Counted from the stretch's first letter, positions 11,251-24,309 are shown. The stretch: DNA of 64,000 nucleotides from Rhinopithecus roxellana (GCF_007565055.1 NC_044553.1:39943916-40007915), one strand, 5' to 3'. Notes: generated from the letters alone by a model not told the origin. Made by a program: numbers and translations.

Positions 11251-13990
11251 ATGAGAATAGCCTCTCAGAGCCGGGGTATCTGGACTCAGATACGGAATAA
11301 AGTGTGTGTAGCCTTTGCTGGGCCAGACTCAGACTGCAGGTTTGCTTGCTGGGGCACCAAACTGCAGCCCACCCGTGGTGTTTCCACTGCAAATGGAAGT
11401 GGAAGCCAAGGCCTCCATTCAGAGAGGCCAGGGCTGTGGCAGTGATGGTAGTTGGGTCCCCAAGGCAAAAGTTTGGACTGGCCAACCCTTTGGGAAAAGT
11501 CTCCACCGGCCCAGGAATGAGTAGGCCTATCTCTTTGCCCAGGTCCTTGCTACCACTAGGGCAACATCCTAATCCAGGTAGGTCAAGTTCAGTGGATACA
11601 GTCAACATGACTTCCTTGAAAGTGCCATGTCTTGGGACTGGTTAATCTGGCTAGTTTTATCACCAGAGACACTCCCATCCTGTCCAAACAGTGCATATGG
11701 AGGCCCTGCAAATAATTCATCTCAATGGATTTCATGTCTACTTGCATAAAGAACATTTTGGAATTTAGGAACTCCCACAGAAGAAAATATATTTTGGGTA
11801 AAATACACTGATGTAAAGAAACTCAGAAAACACAATTATCTCTTCAAACTTGTATCTATATCTACCTATTCATACATGCATACACACAAGCACAAAACAT
11901 ATATTTCCTGCCTAGTAGATTACATTATGTTGGTGGAAAGCTGCATCTTTGGTTTTTAATTGTTTCTGTTCTCATTTCCCACAGCATAAGAGACCAAACA
12001 ATGGGTTAAAGTAGCAGGCAGTCTTTCACCTAAACAGTTGTCCCCCGCCCCCCAATATTTTAATCCTGCTGAAATGATTGATTTGTCCTTATGACAACTC
12101 TCTTCCCAAAAGGCAGTTTGTTAAAAGAAAGAAAGAAGTAAATACCACCAAGTGCACAAATTGTTCATGGTTTTCTCTTTGCGTAGCTAATTAGGAACTT
12201 GATCTTGAAAACCCTCCTTTACGTGAGGCGCTCAGCTGAGCCTCTGGAGTCCACCTGAAGAAGGCTGGCATCAGGTGAGCTCAACTTTCCCCCTCCCCCA
12301 AGGGCATTTATGAAAGGGGGGCTGGCTCTGTGTTGGTCCCTAAAGAAGGAGCCAAGGAAAAGACCTGAAGAAGCACCATATGTGTTGGGCTTGCTCAGTA
12401 ATTTTTGATTTTTTCTAAAACATTAAAAAAATTGTATGTGCAGGATTTGCTTTGGTTTGCAAATCTCCCTAATCTTTCTTGGCTATTCATACCGTTTATC
12501 TAACCATTGTTCTTCCCTAATTGACTGAGTTACAGTGGTTTCTCAGTCAGAAACAACACATTACTGTATTCTTATTTGACCTCTCAAAAGTTTTCTTCTT
12601 ACTAAGAATGTGATGGGTAGGAAGAATGCTCTTCTTAGGCCTAGTTAAGGTGAGTTTGTATGTATGGAGGGAGGAGGGGCACCAGAGAGATTATTAACTG
12701 CTGGAAGGCTGGGACTTCTTTTTGTCATTTTGTCCCTTTCCTTCTTTCCCCCTTCCAGTGACCAGAACAAAGCCTGGCACCCATTAGGTACACTACGGGG
12801 ATTGAAGGAATTAGAGCCCACAGAGGAGTCCCTGGAAACTTGGTAGGTGTAGGTCAATGTGTGTGATTGAGGGGGAGAACTTATTTTTAGCTGCTTAGAT
12901 TTTGTGTAGCTGCAGGAAATTTAAAGAAAAAATAGTGTCAACCACTAGCAGAAAATTACATACATGTATATATGTAAGAAAAAAGGAAATAAGACTATGA
13001 CTGGATGCTTGTTGCTGACAATATTTTCAGCATGAAAACAAGGAATTGAAGATGTTTATTTTGTAAACGTCAGGAGGAGAACCTGGGATATGGGATGGAC
13101 AGGAGCAATCCTTCTTATGCTGGGTAGGCTAGAGCTTACCAGGCAGCCCTACCAGGTTCAGCAAAGAAAAAGTGCAAAGAGAATAAAACCATTCCCCCAC
13201 ATGCTGGCCACATGAGCTTCTCTGAAAACCTTCCACCGGTTTCAGAAATTAATGCTTTAATTATTTTTGTGAGTAGTAGAGATGTAACATATGGCCCAGT
13301 CCTAGTTCTCAGGACCATTCCAAAGAAATGTTTCTAGCTCCTCCAAACCATGAAATGTCTACTTCCCATTTTTTTGGACTCACAAAGAGCCAGATCCTGG
13401 GTGTCAGGACAAATTCTTCTACCCAGGGATCCAGGGGGAGACTTACTCCTTGGCTAGAACCCCAGGACATGCTCACTAGCATTTCTGATGCCTGTAGCTA
13501 GTGTAACATTAAACTCTTGGGGAGGAACCATTTCTTTGGTGTCTGGCTACGGTAGAGCACTAGATAACTGGAAAGTGAAGGATTTGGTCCTGGGTGCTTC
13601 CTGGCAAGCTCTCCTGTTCCGCTTCTACAGAAATTTTATTCAGAAAATTGCTGTAGGCTTAGAGTAGAACACCAAGAAATTCAGAATGGGGTGGCCTGGC
13701 GATTCACTATTGAAAACTATTTTTAAAAATCACTCAATGATTTCTCTCCACTCTCTGGGGACCACGGAAGTGGTAACTAATTATGCTGGCCCTTTGCTTC
13801 AATCTTTGATACTCTGTTTAGCTTATTTTATTCATACGTTCGGTACCATTTTTCCTTCTCAAGTTACAGTTTTTGTCCGAGAAAATATTTTAAATTGGGC
13901 ATTTTTTTTTTTTTGCACTTTACTCTGTTTTATCTACTTCTTGTCCTTCCATATCCCAAAGAGAAGATGCTCTGTCAAAGGGCTGTCAGC
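11250..13990. other. Upstream non-coding DNA, no gene or repeat recognised
   Basis: AT-neutral unique-looking sequence. I see no Alu, L1 or LTR and no protein signature. Short A/T runs occur near 13,902-13,914. Confidence 0.5.
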
Positions 13991-14830
13991 TCATGCCATC
14001 CGCAACTGACTCCAGGTTCTGGAAGTTGCCGAGGGCTGCCTGGGCGGCCATCCAAGGACACCAGACCACTCCGCTCGTATCTCTGCTTACTTCCTGCGCT
14101 GAGGGAAAAAACACTTGCTCTCCTGGGTGCTCGGGTAAACTAGAGGCGGCTTCTTCTGGGTTGGAATCCGTTTTGGCGGTCGCCTGCTTCCGCGAGGGCT
14201 TTTTCACTGCTTCAAGCCAAGAGCGCTGAAGGGAGAAAGGGTATACTGATGCCGTAGGGCTCAGGGAGGGGTTCCAGGCTCCTGGGGTGTTCTCCCGCGC
14301 TGGCCGCAGCCAGCCCAGTTCCGGAGGAGCTGGCCTCGTCCAGCCAACAGTTCAGTATGTTTTCTTTCATGGTCATAACTTCATATAATTGAAATAGTCT
14401 ACAAAGGACACCAGCTCAGGCCACGAGGGCGTTGAATTGTCCGGATTTGGGGTGGCGGCTAATGCTCCTCTTCTGGTGCCTCCCCCGCTGGTGCTCTGAG
14501 TTCCATTAGCCACGCGCTAGGGTAGAGAGTGCCAAGTTTAGGGGCTGGAGAGGACAAGGGGAAGGACGAGAGAACTCTTGCACTGACTGATGCAGTTCCA
14601 AGCGACCCGAAAATGGGGGGGACGGAGGACAAAGTCGGCCCAGGACGATCTTCAGGCGCAGCATTCTCTAGCCCTGGAGCTGGCTCCAGGGAAGGGCGGA
14701 AGCCGAGGGTCGCTGTCCATCCGGGAGCCTCGGATCCACGGGACTTGGACCAGCCACCCCACCCTATGGCGACTGAGGACTGGGCGGCCGAACTTGCGGC
14801 CCACTTAGCTAATGCTGGGTAATGCCGGCC
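13990..14830. promoter_or_regulatory. GC-rich, CpG-containing block
   Basis: Moderately CpG-rich DNA 4.5-5.3 kb upstream of ONECUT1, ending in an AT-rich stretch ('tctaatcaattagtg' near 14,892) with a homeobox-like TAATCAATTA core. It is probably regulatory. Open frames here lack recognisable domains. Confidence 0.45.
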
Positions 14831-14839
14831 CCGGCCCAA

Positions 14840-17040
14840 GAGCAGCAGCTGCACTTGGGAAGGAAAACTCTTTAAACAAATCATTTTGGTGTCTAATCAA
14901 TTAGTGTTTGCGCAGTCAAGTACCGTAGATTTAACAGAATAATCGTTACTGCCCTTGTCTTTATTTGACCCGCAGACACCTAGAAGATTTAAAAATGAAA
15001 CGCCGGTGTTCCGGGCTCCCAACCCCTTGCCTTAGACTCCCTCCCGGGCCTGCTAGGCCGGGTCGGGGCTCTTGCTTTCTCCAGGCCTAACCTCTTCTTT
15101 GTCTCCCTCTTCAGTCCTCCTTCCCCTTCATACTTTTCCACACTTTACCTTGTTTTCTTGCCCTTCTGGCCCTGTCAGCCTTCCAAGTCTCGGTCTCCTC
15201 ATCCCCCAGTTCTTTATCCCGGTGGCTGGCACGAGAACCGGCTTCTGATTGTCGGACACCCAGGACTCTGGGCCAGCGCACCTGCCTTTTGGACTAAGAG
15301 CCATCTGGGCGTAGAATTAGGGAGTCGCCAAGCGCCCAGTTGTCTTTTCTCTGGACCCTCACTCTCTTACCCCTTCCTGAACCAGCCCAAGACCCGAGGG
15401 GATCCTATGCGAGCTCTTTAGCTTCTGTGGAGCTTGGAAAATACCTTTACCTGCGGGCGGGGTCTGCCTGAGTCCCTCCCGGTAAATGCAGTGACCCAGG
15501 GTGCAGGACGGGGATTAAGAGGAAAAGCTGAGAGTATAGCCTTGGTCCCCAAAACCCGTTTGTGGGGCGCGGGGGAATTGGGTCTAAGGGCGGGAGGGAG
15601 GACGTTGTTGGGGGGAATTCGTGGGGGGCTTCCCAGTTGACTGTTTTGTGGTGACTGCACTCTCTGATGCATGCTTCTCTGGGCCAGGTTAGCTTCCAAG
15701 GTCCAGGGGTTGCAGCTAGGAGGTTCTCCAGGTGCTTCTGAATAGCTGCTCCTGCGCCTCCCTCCTCACCCGGTGTCTTTTTCAGGCCTAACAGGTGTGG
15801 ACGCCTGTGTATGTGTAGACAGTCTGGTTGTGCGCCATGCCTGGTCCTCAGGCCACCACGACTGGGCTGCAGGAGCGCCCCAGCCCTGAATCGAGGCTCC
15901 ACAGGGTTGGAAGGATGCTTACCAGGGCCAAGAGACCTGGAGGTGGGATTGTAGAAGTTTGGGCCAACCTAGTGGCCAAGAACATCTCCACTCCTTAATT
16001 CTGATAATCATTTAGCTCAGCAGGGAGAACGAGGTTGAAGGCTGATGCACCCGGGTAGTGCCTGTACCTGTAGAGGCTGTAATTCTAAAAGGGGGCGAGG
16101 GGGAGTGTGCTGGAGGTAAAACTGGGTCTTCCTTTCCACATTTGGGGCTCTGGTTGCCCCAAATTGAGCCTGGAATGTTTATACGCCCCCAGAACTGCCT
16201 AGCAGTCCCTGGTCTCCATCACCCACCTGAGAAACTTTGCTCTCAACAATAGATGATTATAATGTATTTGACTGTTTAACATACATTTGACCTGTATTTT
16301 CCTGTTTAACATACATTAATCTGAGTAACAAAAAAAATCAATATTGCTAACAACATTGCAAACAAATCCTCACACAAAAACCTCCTCCGATTTTCAGTCA
16401 CTCCTACCCCCTTGAATTTTGTTATTCACCTTTAGTCTACTGGTAGCCCCTGGCTAGTCTGGAATCCAATCCTGGCTGGCTGTCAACAGCCCTTCTCTAA
16501 AACTCCCGATTTTTTTTTTCTTTTTCTTTCTTTCATTTTATTTTTTTTCAGCCATGAGTGGAATCTGGGACATTCAAAATGCCATCCTCCTTTCTCTTGG
16601 GCCATTTGAAGACCTCGAGTTTACCTCAAACTTCGTCCCTTCCAGCACCAGCAAATGCCCAAAGTCACTGGCCAATGACTTATGCTTTTTTGTTTTCCTT
16701 CCCTAACAATCTCCCCTGTGTGACAGCCACCAGCACCTCCCTAGGGCAGGAGACCCCACACTCTGCTCTCACATAGCTGCCACCTGCAGCTAATCTCAGC
16801 TGGCAGTTATTGTTGAAAGTTTATGATTCTGATTTTGATTATTTTTAAAAATTGGTGTTTTCCACCTGGAAGGAACAGACTGGAAGGGCTGGCTAATGAA
16901 GGAACTTAGGTTTGCAAAACACTGTGAATAATTTAGTATTGTATTTCAAGGAAAAAAATATAGCTTTCTTAAATCATCCCCACAATGTAAATTGCAGACT
17001 TATAGTATGGTCCTGGTAAGTCTAAATTTTTAAAGGAGCA
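14840..17040. other. Upstream non-coding DNA between regulatory blocks
   Basis: Unique-looking sequence with a pyrimidine-rich stretch at about 16,508-16,552. No gene or interspersed repeat is recognised. Confidence 0.45.
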
Positions 17041-17049
17041 ATATTCAAA

Positions 17050-17345
17050 GAGACATAGATGTCTGTATTAATTATTTATTCGCTGGTGCCTTCCTTCGTT
17101 TCTAACTTATTATTAATTAGGCGCCTCTAGTCTTTCGCAGAGCGCTCCACTGAGCCGGTTGCAGCTTTAAATATGAATTAAAAGCAAATCCAAGCTACTG
17201 TAATGCGAAAATTATTCCGTGTCTTGCATGGCAGAGATGAATAGCTGCGTGGATCAATACGGTGAAACTCGGCTCCCAACGACAGGGTTATTGATAGCTT
17301 ATATTAATGATGTTAATGATGGAAAAAGGAAAACAACGGCCTACC
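17050..17345. promoter_or_regulatory. AT-rich enhancer-like element with two ONECUT cores
   Basis: The segment is packed with homeobox-type cores (TTAATTA, TATTAATTAG, TAATGA) and holds ATCAATA at 17,253-17,259 and TATTGAT at 17,289-17,295. These are ONECUT cores in opposite orientations 36 bases apart. Retained CpGs in an AT-rich, repeat-free stretch suggest constraint. It lies 7.6-7.9 kb upstream of the ONECUT1 start. The function is inferred. Confidence 0.45.
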
Positions 17346-17449
17346 CGACTTAGAAACTTTTTAGCCGCTGAAACCCCGCAATAAAAACGGGAAGGGGGCA
17401 GGAATCAGGCTTAAGTGTAATAAGAAAATTATTTATGAAACCGGATAAA

Positions 17450-18460
17450 TGACTTCAGAGCCTTGATGCATTTGAACCTAACGCTCTCGGCTCCTGGCGG
17501 CCCCGGCTCCAGCTGGGGAGACCGCGAAAACCCCAAGCCACGGAGAGCTGGGGGGCGGGGGGCGCTCCGCTTGCCTATGCAGCCTCCGGCTTGCCGCCCC
17601 TCTTCCTCCGTCCCCGCCGGAAGAGCCCTCTGGGGCGCTGGTCGCAGAAGCTTTGGGAAGTTGGTGGAATGGGGTAGGGACAGGGCTGGTCCCTGCTGTC
17701 CAGGCGGGGACAGAAAGCCTGGTTAGTGGTGACCAGCGGTCTGGGATTTGGTTCGTTTTCTTCACGGGTTCTCTTGGCACCTGCTCAAATGCTGTGGCCT
17801 TGTGTGGCCCAGGTCGGACTCTGCACTGTGGCCTCCTGCCCATCTGGCCAAGGCTTTTGGGATCCCCCAAATGCAAACGGTGCCTGGTGCCTGAGCAGGA
17901 GAGGGAAGGCTTTATATGAAGAGAAGCCGTTCTAAGCAGGGTAGGAAAACTGGAAAAGGCGCTCACCCTCCTCCCCCGTCCCCCGTGCCGCCGTGGGTTC
18001 TTTACCAGGCCCAGGGTTTAATTGGGCCTTGGCATAAGGCTCCCAGCAAGCGCAAGACATTCCAGGCTAGCTGTTCTGGGCTAGAGGAGAGTGAGCGCTC
18101 AGGTCTGGGCCCAGTTCTCCTGTAATTCGGCACAGGCGCCGCCCCCACTTACCCGCTGGCCCCAAATATCGACCCACTCTCCGTTTTCCCCTAGTTGAGG
18201 GCCACTGAGAGGGAGGAGGAGAAACGGAGGGGGTGGGGGAGAGAAAGGTTAAATCCGGAGGACCGCGGGAAAGGTCGAGCCCAAGGGTCAATCTCAGGCC
18301 CGAGGTCCCATCCCCCACTGCTGGGGGTAGAGCCGCCAGGTCCCCTCCCCCGAGCTAGGGTCCTGGGTCCTTGGAAGCGAAGCTGGGTGAGGGAGTGGGG
18401 CGACCCCTGGCCGCGGTGGGATGGGAGCGGTGCTGCAATGCTAGGGTAGCCGGTGGTGTC
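17450..18460. promoter_or_regulatory. CpG-rich block upstream of ONECUT1
   Basis: About 1 kb of GC-rich, CpG-containing DNA directly after the AT-rich element at 17.05-17.35 kb. Open frames on both strands have no domain character. A CpG island without a recognised gene. Confidence 0.5.
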
Positions 18461-18663
18461 CCGGCCTGGCGATATGGCCCGGGGTGCCCTGAGTTCAGTC
18501 TTTCGGATTGGTGTGGGAAGTTGAGGGGCTTTTAATTTACGCCCGGACTGTCATTTGTTCTGTGCCTCAGAAGGGAGGAGAGGCCGTCTGGTACTGCACG
18601 CAAAGGCCCAGGTGGTCCACCAGGGCAATTACAATTTCCTAGAAAAGACCGGGTAATTTTGTG

Positions 18664-18928
18664 TGTTTTTTTTTATTAGATCTTTTAAGATCTGTTTTTC
18701 TTCCTTCTCTCCCTCCTGTCTTCCTTTCTCTCTCTTCCTTTCCTACCTCCCTTCCTTTCTCTCTCCTTGGTTCCCTCCCTCCATTCCTTTCTTCCTTCTC
18801 TACCACTCGGTTTCTTATTTTCTTCTCCCTTTCCCCTCTCCCTCCTTTTTTCTTTCTTTTTCTCCACCCCTATTTTATTCTTTCCTTCTCCCTAGCTTTC
18901 TTCTCTCATCCCCTCCCTCCTTCTCTAC
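18664..18928 (+). repeat. Long polypyrimidine (C/T) tract
   Basis: About 265 bases in which nearly every base is C or T, with few purines, built from TTCC, CTTT and CCCT units. It ends 'ttctctacag' at about 18,919-18,928, which resembles a 3' splice site on the plus strand. Such tracts can form triplex (H-DNA). The derived open frames (Ser/Pro/Phe-rich, or Lys/Arg/Glu-rich on the other strand) are artefacts of composition. Confidence 0.85.
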
Positions 18929-20100
18929 AGGGGAGCCTCATGCAGGTCTCTACACCTCCAGACTTTCATATAAAACGTGTCCAGTCCATTTGACACAACA
19001 AACTAATCCTGTTTCTGAAAAAAAGGAGAAAGAAAGGAAAGCGCCAGGTAAGCCTCAGGATGCAGAGGCGGTACCTAAGCTCCTGGGACCTTTTCGCAGT
19101 AACTGGCCTTTCCTAATGTTTCTCAGCTAGGCTTCAGTCCTTACCCCGTGCAGGGTCCTGCCCCTTTCCTGAGCCTGGTACATTTCTGACATCCGTGGAG
19201 GATGCATTCCTTTTGCTAAGTAATATTCCCGTGGTGCCATCTGCGCCCCTGACATCAGCAAGATTTGGGGGTTGTTTTTATTTTTATTTATTTGATTTTA
19301 TTTTGAGAGAAACTTAAACCTGTCAATCTCCAATGCTGTAACCCCTAAAAGCACCGTCAAAGCCTTACATCTAGTCTAGGGCACCGGGGCGGCCCATTCA
19401 AATCACTGTCTCAGACAAAATCCAAACTTCCTGCCACTCAGGAAGAATCCCTTGTCAGCTATCCGGCTTCAAAGTCCACAGCGTGTTTCAGATAAGCACC
19501 AGCCTGCATAGACGCAGCCCCATTGCCACACTGTCTACAAGAAAACAGCCGTTCTTCAGAAAGGAAACACAACAGCCACTACAAAAAATCACTGGATTCT
19601 GGAAAATAATCAATATCAAAATCAGATTTATTGTCTGCTTATGTGATTAAAAATGACAAAGTGTTGCCTTTTATTTTCATAAAAAGAGAGAAGGCTGAAC
19701 AAAATAATTTACTATCGAGTTCTGCTCGTTTCATTTGCCTAGCAAAACCTGGAGGAGGCCTGTAGGGCGGTTGTGGAGAGCAGTGGCAGAGCCAGAAGCC
19801 CACTGCCCAGGAGTGAGCTCGCTGTCAGAGGATGTGTGTGCTACTGTGTCTGAGAATAATTTCCTAATCCAAACCAAGCTGGTTCAGCTGGGCAGGTCTC
19901 ATTTCTGTCTCGCTCCAAAGAAATACTGGGTAATCTGTTCCTTGCTCATAATTTTTTGATTCAAACCCAGACTCCAGGTCCTGTTCTTCCAAATAACTTT
20001 CAAGACGACACTGCTGTATTGGTTTCCCTCACAGTCTTCCTGGTTCACTTAGCCACAGCCTCCCAGATCCACATCCAGCCTTCCATCCTGCGAAGAGCTA
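18929..20100. other. Upstream non-coding DNA, no gene recognised
   Basis: Unique-looking AT-neutral sequence without recognisable repeats or protein signatures. Confidence 0.45.
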
Positions 20101-20105
20101 CGCCA

Positions 20106-20107
<2 letters not shown>

Positions 20108-20146
<39 letters not shown>
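20108..20146. repeat. (TG)n microsatellite
   Basis: A perfect TG dinucleotide run of about 39 bases. It is likely length-polymorphic. Confidence 0.95.
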
Positions 20147-20148
<2 letters not shown>

Positions 20149-20399
20149 GACTGCTTGGCCCGGGCCGGGCTCTCTTTCCTGGGAGGTTTGTAGGGTTTCA
20201 GTCTAGGCTGGAATCACTCAAACTGGGTTTCCGAAACCTCTGTGGGCTGGATTCCTCAAGTGTGGCAGGCAGAGAGTGCATTCGAGGAACACGACTTCAT
20301 TGGGAACGGGCTGATTACACGGACGATGGGGTTATTTATCTACGTTAAAAACAAAAAAGGAAAAACTAAAAAAATCCAGTGTGTATCTCATTTTACACT

Positions 20400-21230
20400 C
20401 CCCTTCTCCTCCCCAGGCCGGATCAGACTACCCGCGTCTTTCCGATGCTGCTGCTGCTGCTCTTGGATTACGGTACAGGGTGCGCAGCCAGGGCTCCTAT
20501 TCATCCGCTGCCTTCCTCCGGAACAAAGTGGCTCCCCATCGCGCCAGGGGTCTCGGAGCGAGGCCCGCGAGAGTGCAAATAGCTTCACTCACACTTAACA
20601 GCACCACTGGAAAAATAACTACCAAGCCGGGTCCCTGAGAGCCCCTAAATGAGCCTTCCGATTTGGAACTGGCGTTGTTCGGCGGGTTGCACACGCCAGG
20701 GACTAATTTGTACAGGCGTTAATTGGTCCTCCGTTTGTTCTGAAACCAAACCGAGAGGGTTCATCTCCTGGTATTGGTGCAAATGAAACCCAACCAAACC
20801 ATCTCCTCCATAGAATCCCCAGGGGGCATGGCTCCTGCAAGGTTATCCTGGCCTCCTCTTGGGGTCCAGGGCTTAAGGAGAAGCGGACATGGTCCCTTGT
20901 TACTTGTAAATGTGACAGGCCCCGCTGGACGCCAACGCTGGACTAGCAGTGGCCTAAGACCCGCCAGCTCAGCCGCCACCTGCTGTTGGGTTCGACTTTT
21001 GTCTCTCTTCGCCCCTGTCGTGCGGTGCCAGAACGCCCTTGAGTCAGGGCGCCTTTTCCCCAGATGCTGGAAGGGAGGCGGCAAGGGAGCCTGGGTTCCA
21101 ACAGACAGGCCTGACCTGGCTGCCTCTGGGATGGTGAAGGCAGCCCGAGGGTCGGGCGTCGGGTGGCCCCTGCTGTGGGGCAGCTCTAGCTCCTTTCTGC
21201 GTCAAGGTAGAGTCCTCCACTAGCTTCCCA
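20400..21230. promoter_or_regulatory. GC-rich, CpG-containing block
   Basis: Moderately CpG-rich, repeat-free DNA 11-12 kb upstream of ONECUT1, followed by the DR1 motif at 21,335-21,348. No coding signature. Confidence 0.4.
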
Positions 21231-21334
21231 GGGAAGAAACCCAGCCTTTCCTATTGCCCTGCGGGGCCCTCTCTAGCCTTGTCTCCCAACCCGCCTCCCT
21301 CTGCAGACTCTAGCGCCCCGGAGCTGTCGGGCCA

Positions 21335-21348
21335 AGGGTCAAAGGTCA
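21335..21348 (+). promoter_or_regulatory. Perfect DR1 nuclear-receptor element (HNF4A/RXR type)
   Basis: AGGGTCAAAGGTCA contains GGGTCA and AGGTCA half-sites separated by one A, the classic HNF4A/DR1 consensus. It lies in repeat-free DNA about 11.9 kb upstream of ONECUT1. HNF4A and HNF-6 belong to the same hepatic regulatory network, so a liver or pancreas enhancer is plausible. Confidence 0.55.
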
Positions 21349-21349
21349 G

Positions 21350-23150
21350 GCCTTCTCTAGGCCCAGAGTTCCTTTCCGCTTGGGCTGGTGTGAGTGCACG
21401 AGTCGCCCAGGCCTGTTATTCCCGCTGGACGCCCATTTCCAGAGAGAACAGGCGCATATCTCAGAGCTTAACCTTCACTTCCCAAGTTAGCTCTCTGATT
21501 ATGTGGGGTCTTGATGGGGGTGGAGCAGTTTAATTTAGGAAATTATATCCAGACCATAAAGTCACTTATCTGGACATTTTAGGAGGGTTTTTTTTTTTTT
21601 TTTTTTTAATGATTTCTGTAGGCTTAAGCAAGTCGAGGTGGCTTTGACCACAGGACTGAGGAGGAGTCTCCCATTGCTTAATTTCATTGCCCCAACCTGG
21701 CCAGAACTGGAAAGAAGTTGCCAGAGGGATACAGGAAAAGCAAACGAATGCCCAGTCCTTCAAATAGACAGTTCTGTTCCAAAGGGGCTGACCTATTGCC
21801 TGAGTGGGGGCAAGGCTGGGAGAGTAAAAAGCAGATTTCTATGCATGTTCATGTGGGCCAATGTAATGAACACATCTCTATCAATTTCTGGAGGCAGAAG
21901 GCTCAATTTATTTTGGTTTTAGTCGTGGAAAGTCCTCAGCCTTAGCTCTGACTGATGACAGAGCAACCGAGTAGTTAGAATTCTTTCTCCAACGAAAGCG
22001 ATGGTCAATAGAATTCTCAGTATCAAATGAGCAATAATTTGCTGTGGCTACATGCTGGATAATGAAAGATGTTAGCGGGATCAATAAAAAATGAAAACAC
22101 TTTTACTTACATCTTGAGTTACTGTTTTAAGAGAGCGAGAGATGTAACAAACCCAAAGCCAGGTTCAGAGCCACCCAATACCCCTCAAAACCCCAAGGCA
22201 GAGAGTTTTGTCACCACTTGACTGGCCCTTCCAGAATGCCAGGCCTCCACCTTCTCCCTCAGGAGAGTAGATTATTTACATCAAATTAACCCTGTAGAGA
22301 CCAGTAATAATTTAACTGCCAGGGTTTAAAATTTTTCTTTTGTTTCCTAAAGCCGGGAATACATTTTAAATTGTTTTCCACCAGGATTAAAGGTCACGTA
22401 ACTGGTTGCAGTTTACCAAAAAAGTATGCAAGTGTCCCAGAGCTGACTTGTCCTTTGAAATGCCTCAAAATGTGCATCTGACCCAGATGCTTAAGAGGGT
22501 AAAAGAATACATTTAATTCCTTTGAATTTGTTCTGTGTTGCCATTTAATCTGTAAAGTTCAGACCCTAAACTCGATTTTTCCACACAAGTTAATTCCCCC
22601 ATCTTCTTTCATAATCATTTCATGTTTAATTTGTTTTCAGTTTGGATTGGGTTTATTTGCACTTTCCAGTCTGCTTTTCTCACCACTCAATCCCAAACGT
22701 TTTCTTACATATCTGATTGTTAAGGAACATACTGTGAAACAAACAGAGACACATTCTACGTTTTTAAAAGATACCAAGACGTAAAAGATGAGAAAAACAT
22801 TCCGGGTGCTCTGCATAAACCACACGCAACGAAAAAGCTCACCGCCAGACAGCTTCCAGCAATCGAACCGATACAAGTAAAGCACGTTTGAAAATGTGTT
22901 TGGCTGTTTTTGTAGGTTTAAGAAGACTACATTTTTCTGACCACTTCAAAAAAACAAACACGAATTCAACCGCTGCTTTAATGCCCTCTGACCAGAGGAG
23001 CTGATTTTGGCACCGAGTTACCGGTCAGTGCTACAAAGTCAGTGGCCTGTGTTTATAGCAGGTTTGGCTTGGATTTGGCGAGACAGCCAGCAAACCTGGG
23101 AGATTATGAAACCATGAACCAGCCCAGGGAAATGTAGTCAAGTTTCAGTT
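21350..23150. other. Upstream non-coding DNA
   Basis: Contains a T run at about 21,588-21,607. AT-rich, unique-looking DNA at 21.9-23.1 kb includes AAAGGTCA near 22,389. No gene or interspersed repeat is recognised. Confidence 0.45.
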
Positions 23151-23159
23151 TGGGGATTT

Positions 23160-24110
23160 CTCCGGGTGAGGGAATCCGGCGAGCTCCATTTCTACAAGGC
23201 TAACAAACGCAGATGCAGTTTGGCGGCCGCACGCTGCCTGGCAGGAGAAACGCACAAACCGCAGACGCGTGCTCGCGTAGTGGCCACTAGCTCGGGGCAC
23301 GCCCGTGTTATTTACACCCTGCTCGGGGGCCCCCCTCTCATTTGTTACTTTAAACTCGCTGGGAGGAACTGTTAGCTGCCATGGCGGGACTGGCAGGCTG
23401 GGAGGGGGGCGCCCCCGTTCGGCTCACGGGGCCGTGACGCGGCCGCTGCCCTCCGCCCCTGGCTTCCACCCTGTTTGCCTGGCCACAAGCGCGGCGGTGG
23501 ACCAGCGTGGCCAGGCCCCCGGAGCCCTTGCCCCGGCCTACCGCCCCCTACTTCTTCCCCCCCGCCCCCGCTCCTCCATAAGCCTGTGAGACTGGCTTAC
23601 CCTGGTGGGCGAGTCGCGGCGCATTAGCGGATTTCATGGCAAGTTGCTTCTGTGACATGAGATCAGGTTCGCGTTCGAGGATTTGCCCCCTAGGAGGGAA
23701 GGAAAGGAGAGTCAATCTGCATAATTTCAAATGAGAAATAAATAGGGAAACAGGGAGCTGAATTTCAAGCCCCCTAATTCCTCCCTCCCCTCGAACCTAT
23801 AAGTCACCCCGCACCCCCACAACACGCCCCGTGCACAGGAAAAAAAGTAATCCGCACACTTCGCAGGTGATACCTTTTATTGTGCTCATTTTAAAGACAG
23901 GGACAGGATGGTCTCCTGCCCGAAGACTTTCTCTGCAGCCGGGGCCTGGGGCAGGAGGGTCAGACGGGCAGCATCCGGGCCCGCGGATTTCTGCAAGGTC
24001 GCGGGGTGAGAGGTGCGGGGAGGATAGACGTCAGGCTCGGCGCCCAACGGCCCCCCTAGGCGCGCAGGGTCTGGGCCAGACGCACAAGCCCAAATTCCCT
24101 CCAGCTCCTT
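23160..24110. promoter_or_regulatory. CpG-rich block, distal upstream island
   Basis: CpG-rich stretches (23,220-23,580 and 23,930-24,080) flank an AT-richer centre. It lies about 14 kb upstream of ONECUT1. It could be the promoter of an unannotated non-coding RNA or a Polycomb-bound island. No coding gene is recognised. Confidence 0.5.
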
Positions 24111-24309
24111 CGGCTCCATCTTTAAGTCCAGGCAAAGATCAATTCCCTCTCTCTCTTGCACACACACATTTGCAGCCATAAATAAACAGCTCCCAGCTAA
24201 ATCAGGAACCGGAGAGGAGAAAGGGAAAAAGAAAGGAGAAAAGAGAAGGATTGAGATCCCGAGCGCGAGTCTCGCCTCTCCCGGGCGCCGAGTGGCTCTT
24301 TTTGGTCAG

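Noticed and set aside
18663..19130. 155-codon frame rich in Ser, Phe and Pro
   Set aside because: Direct translation of a polypyrimidine tract.
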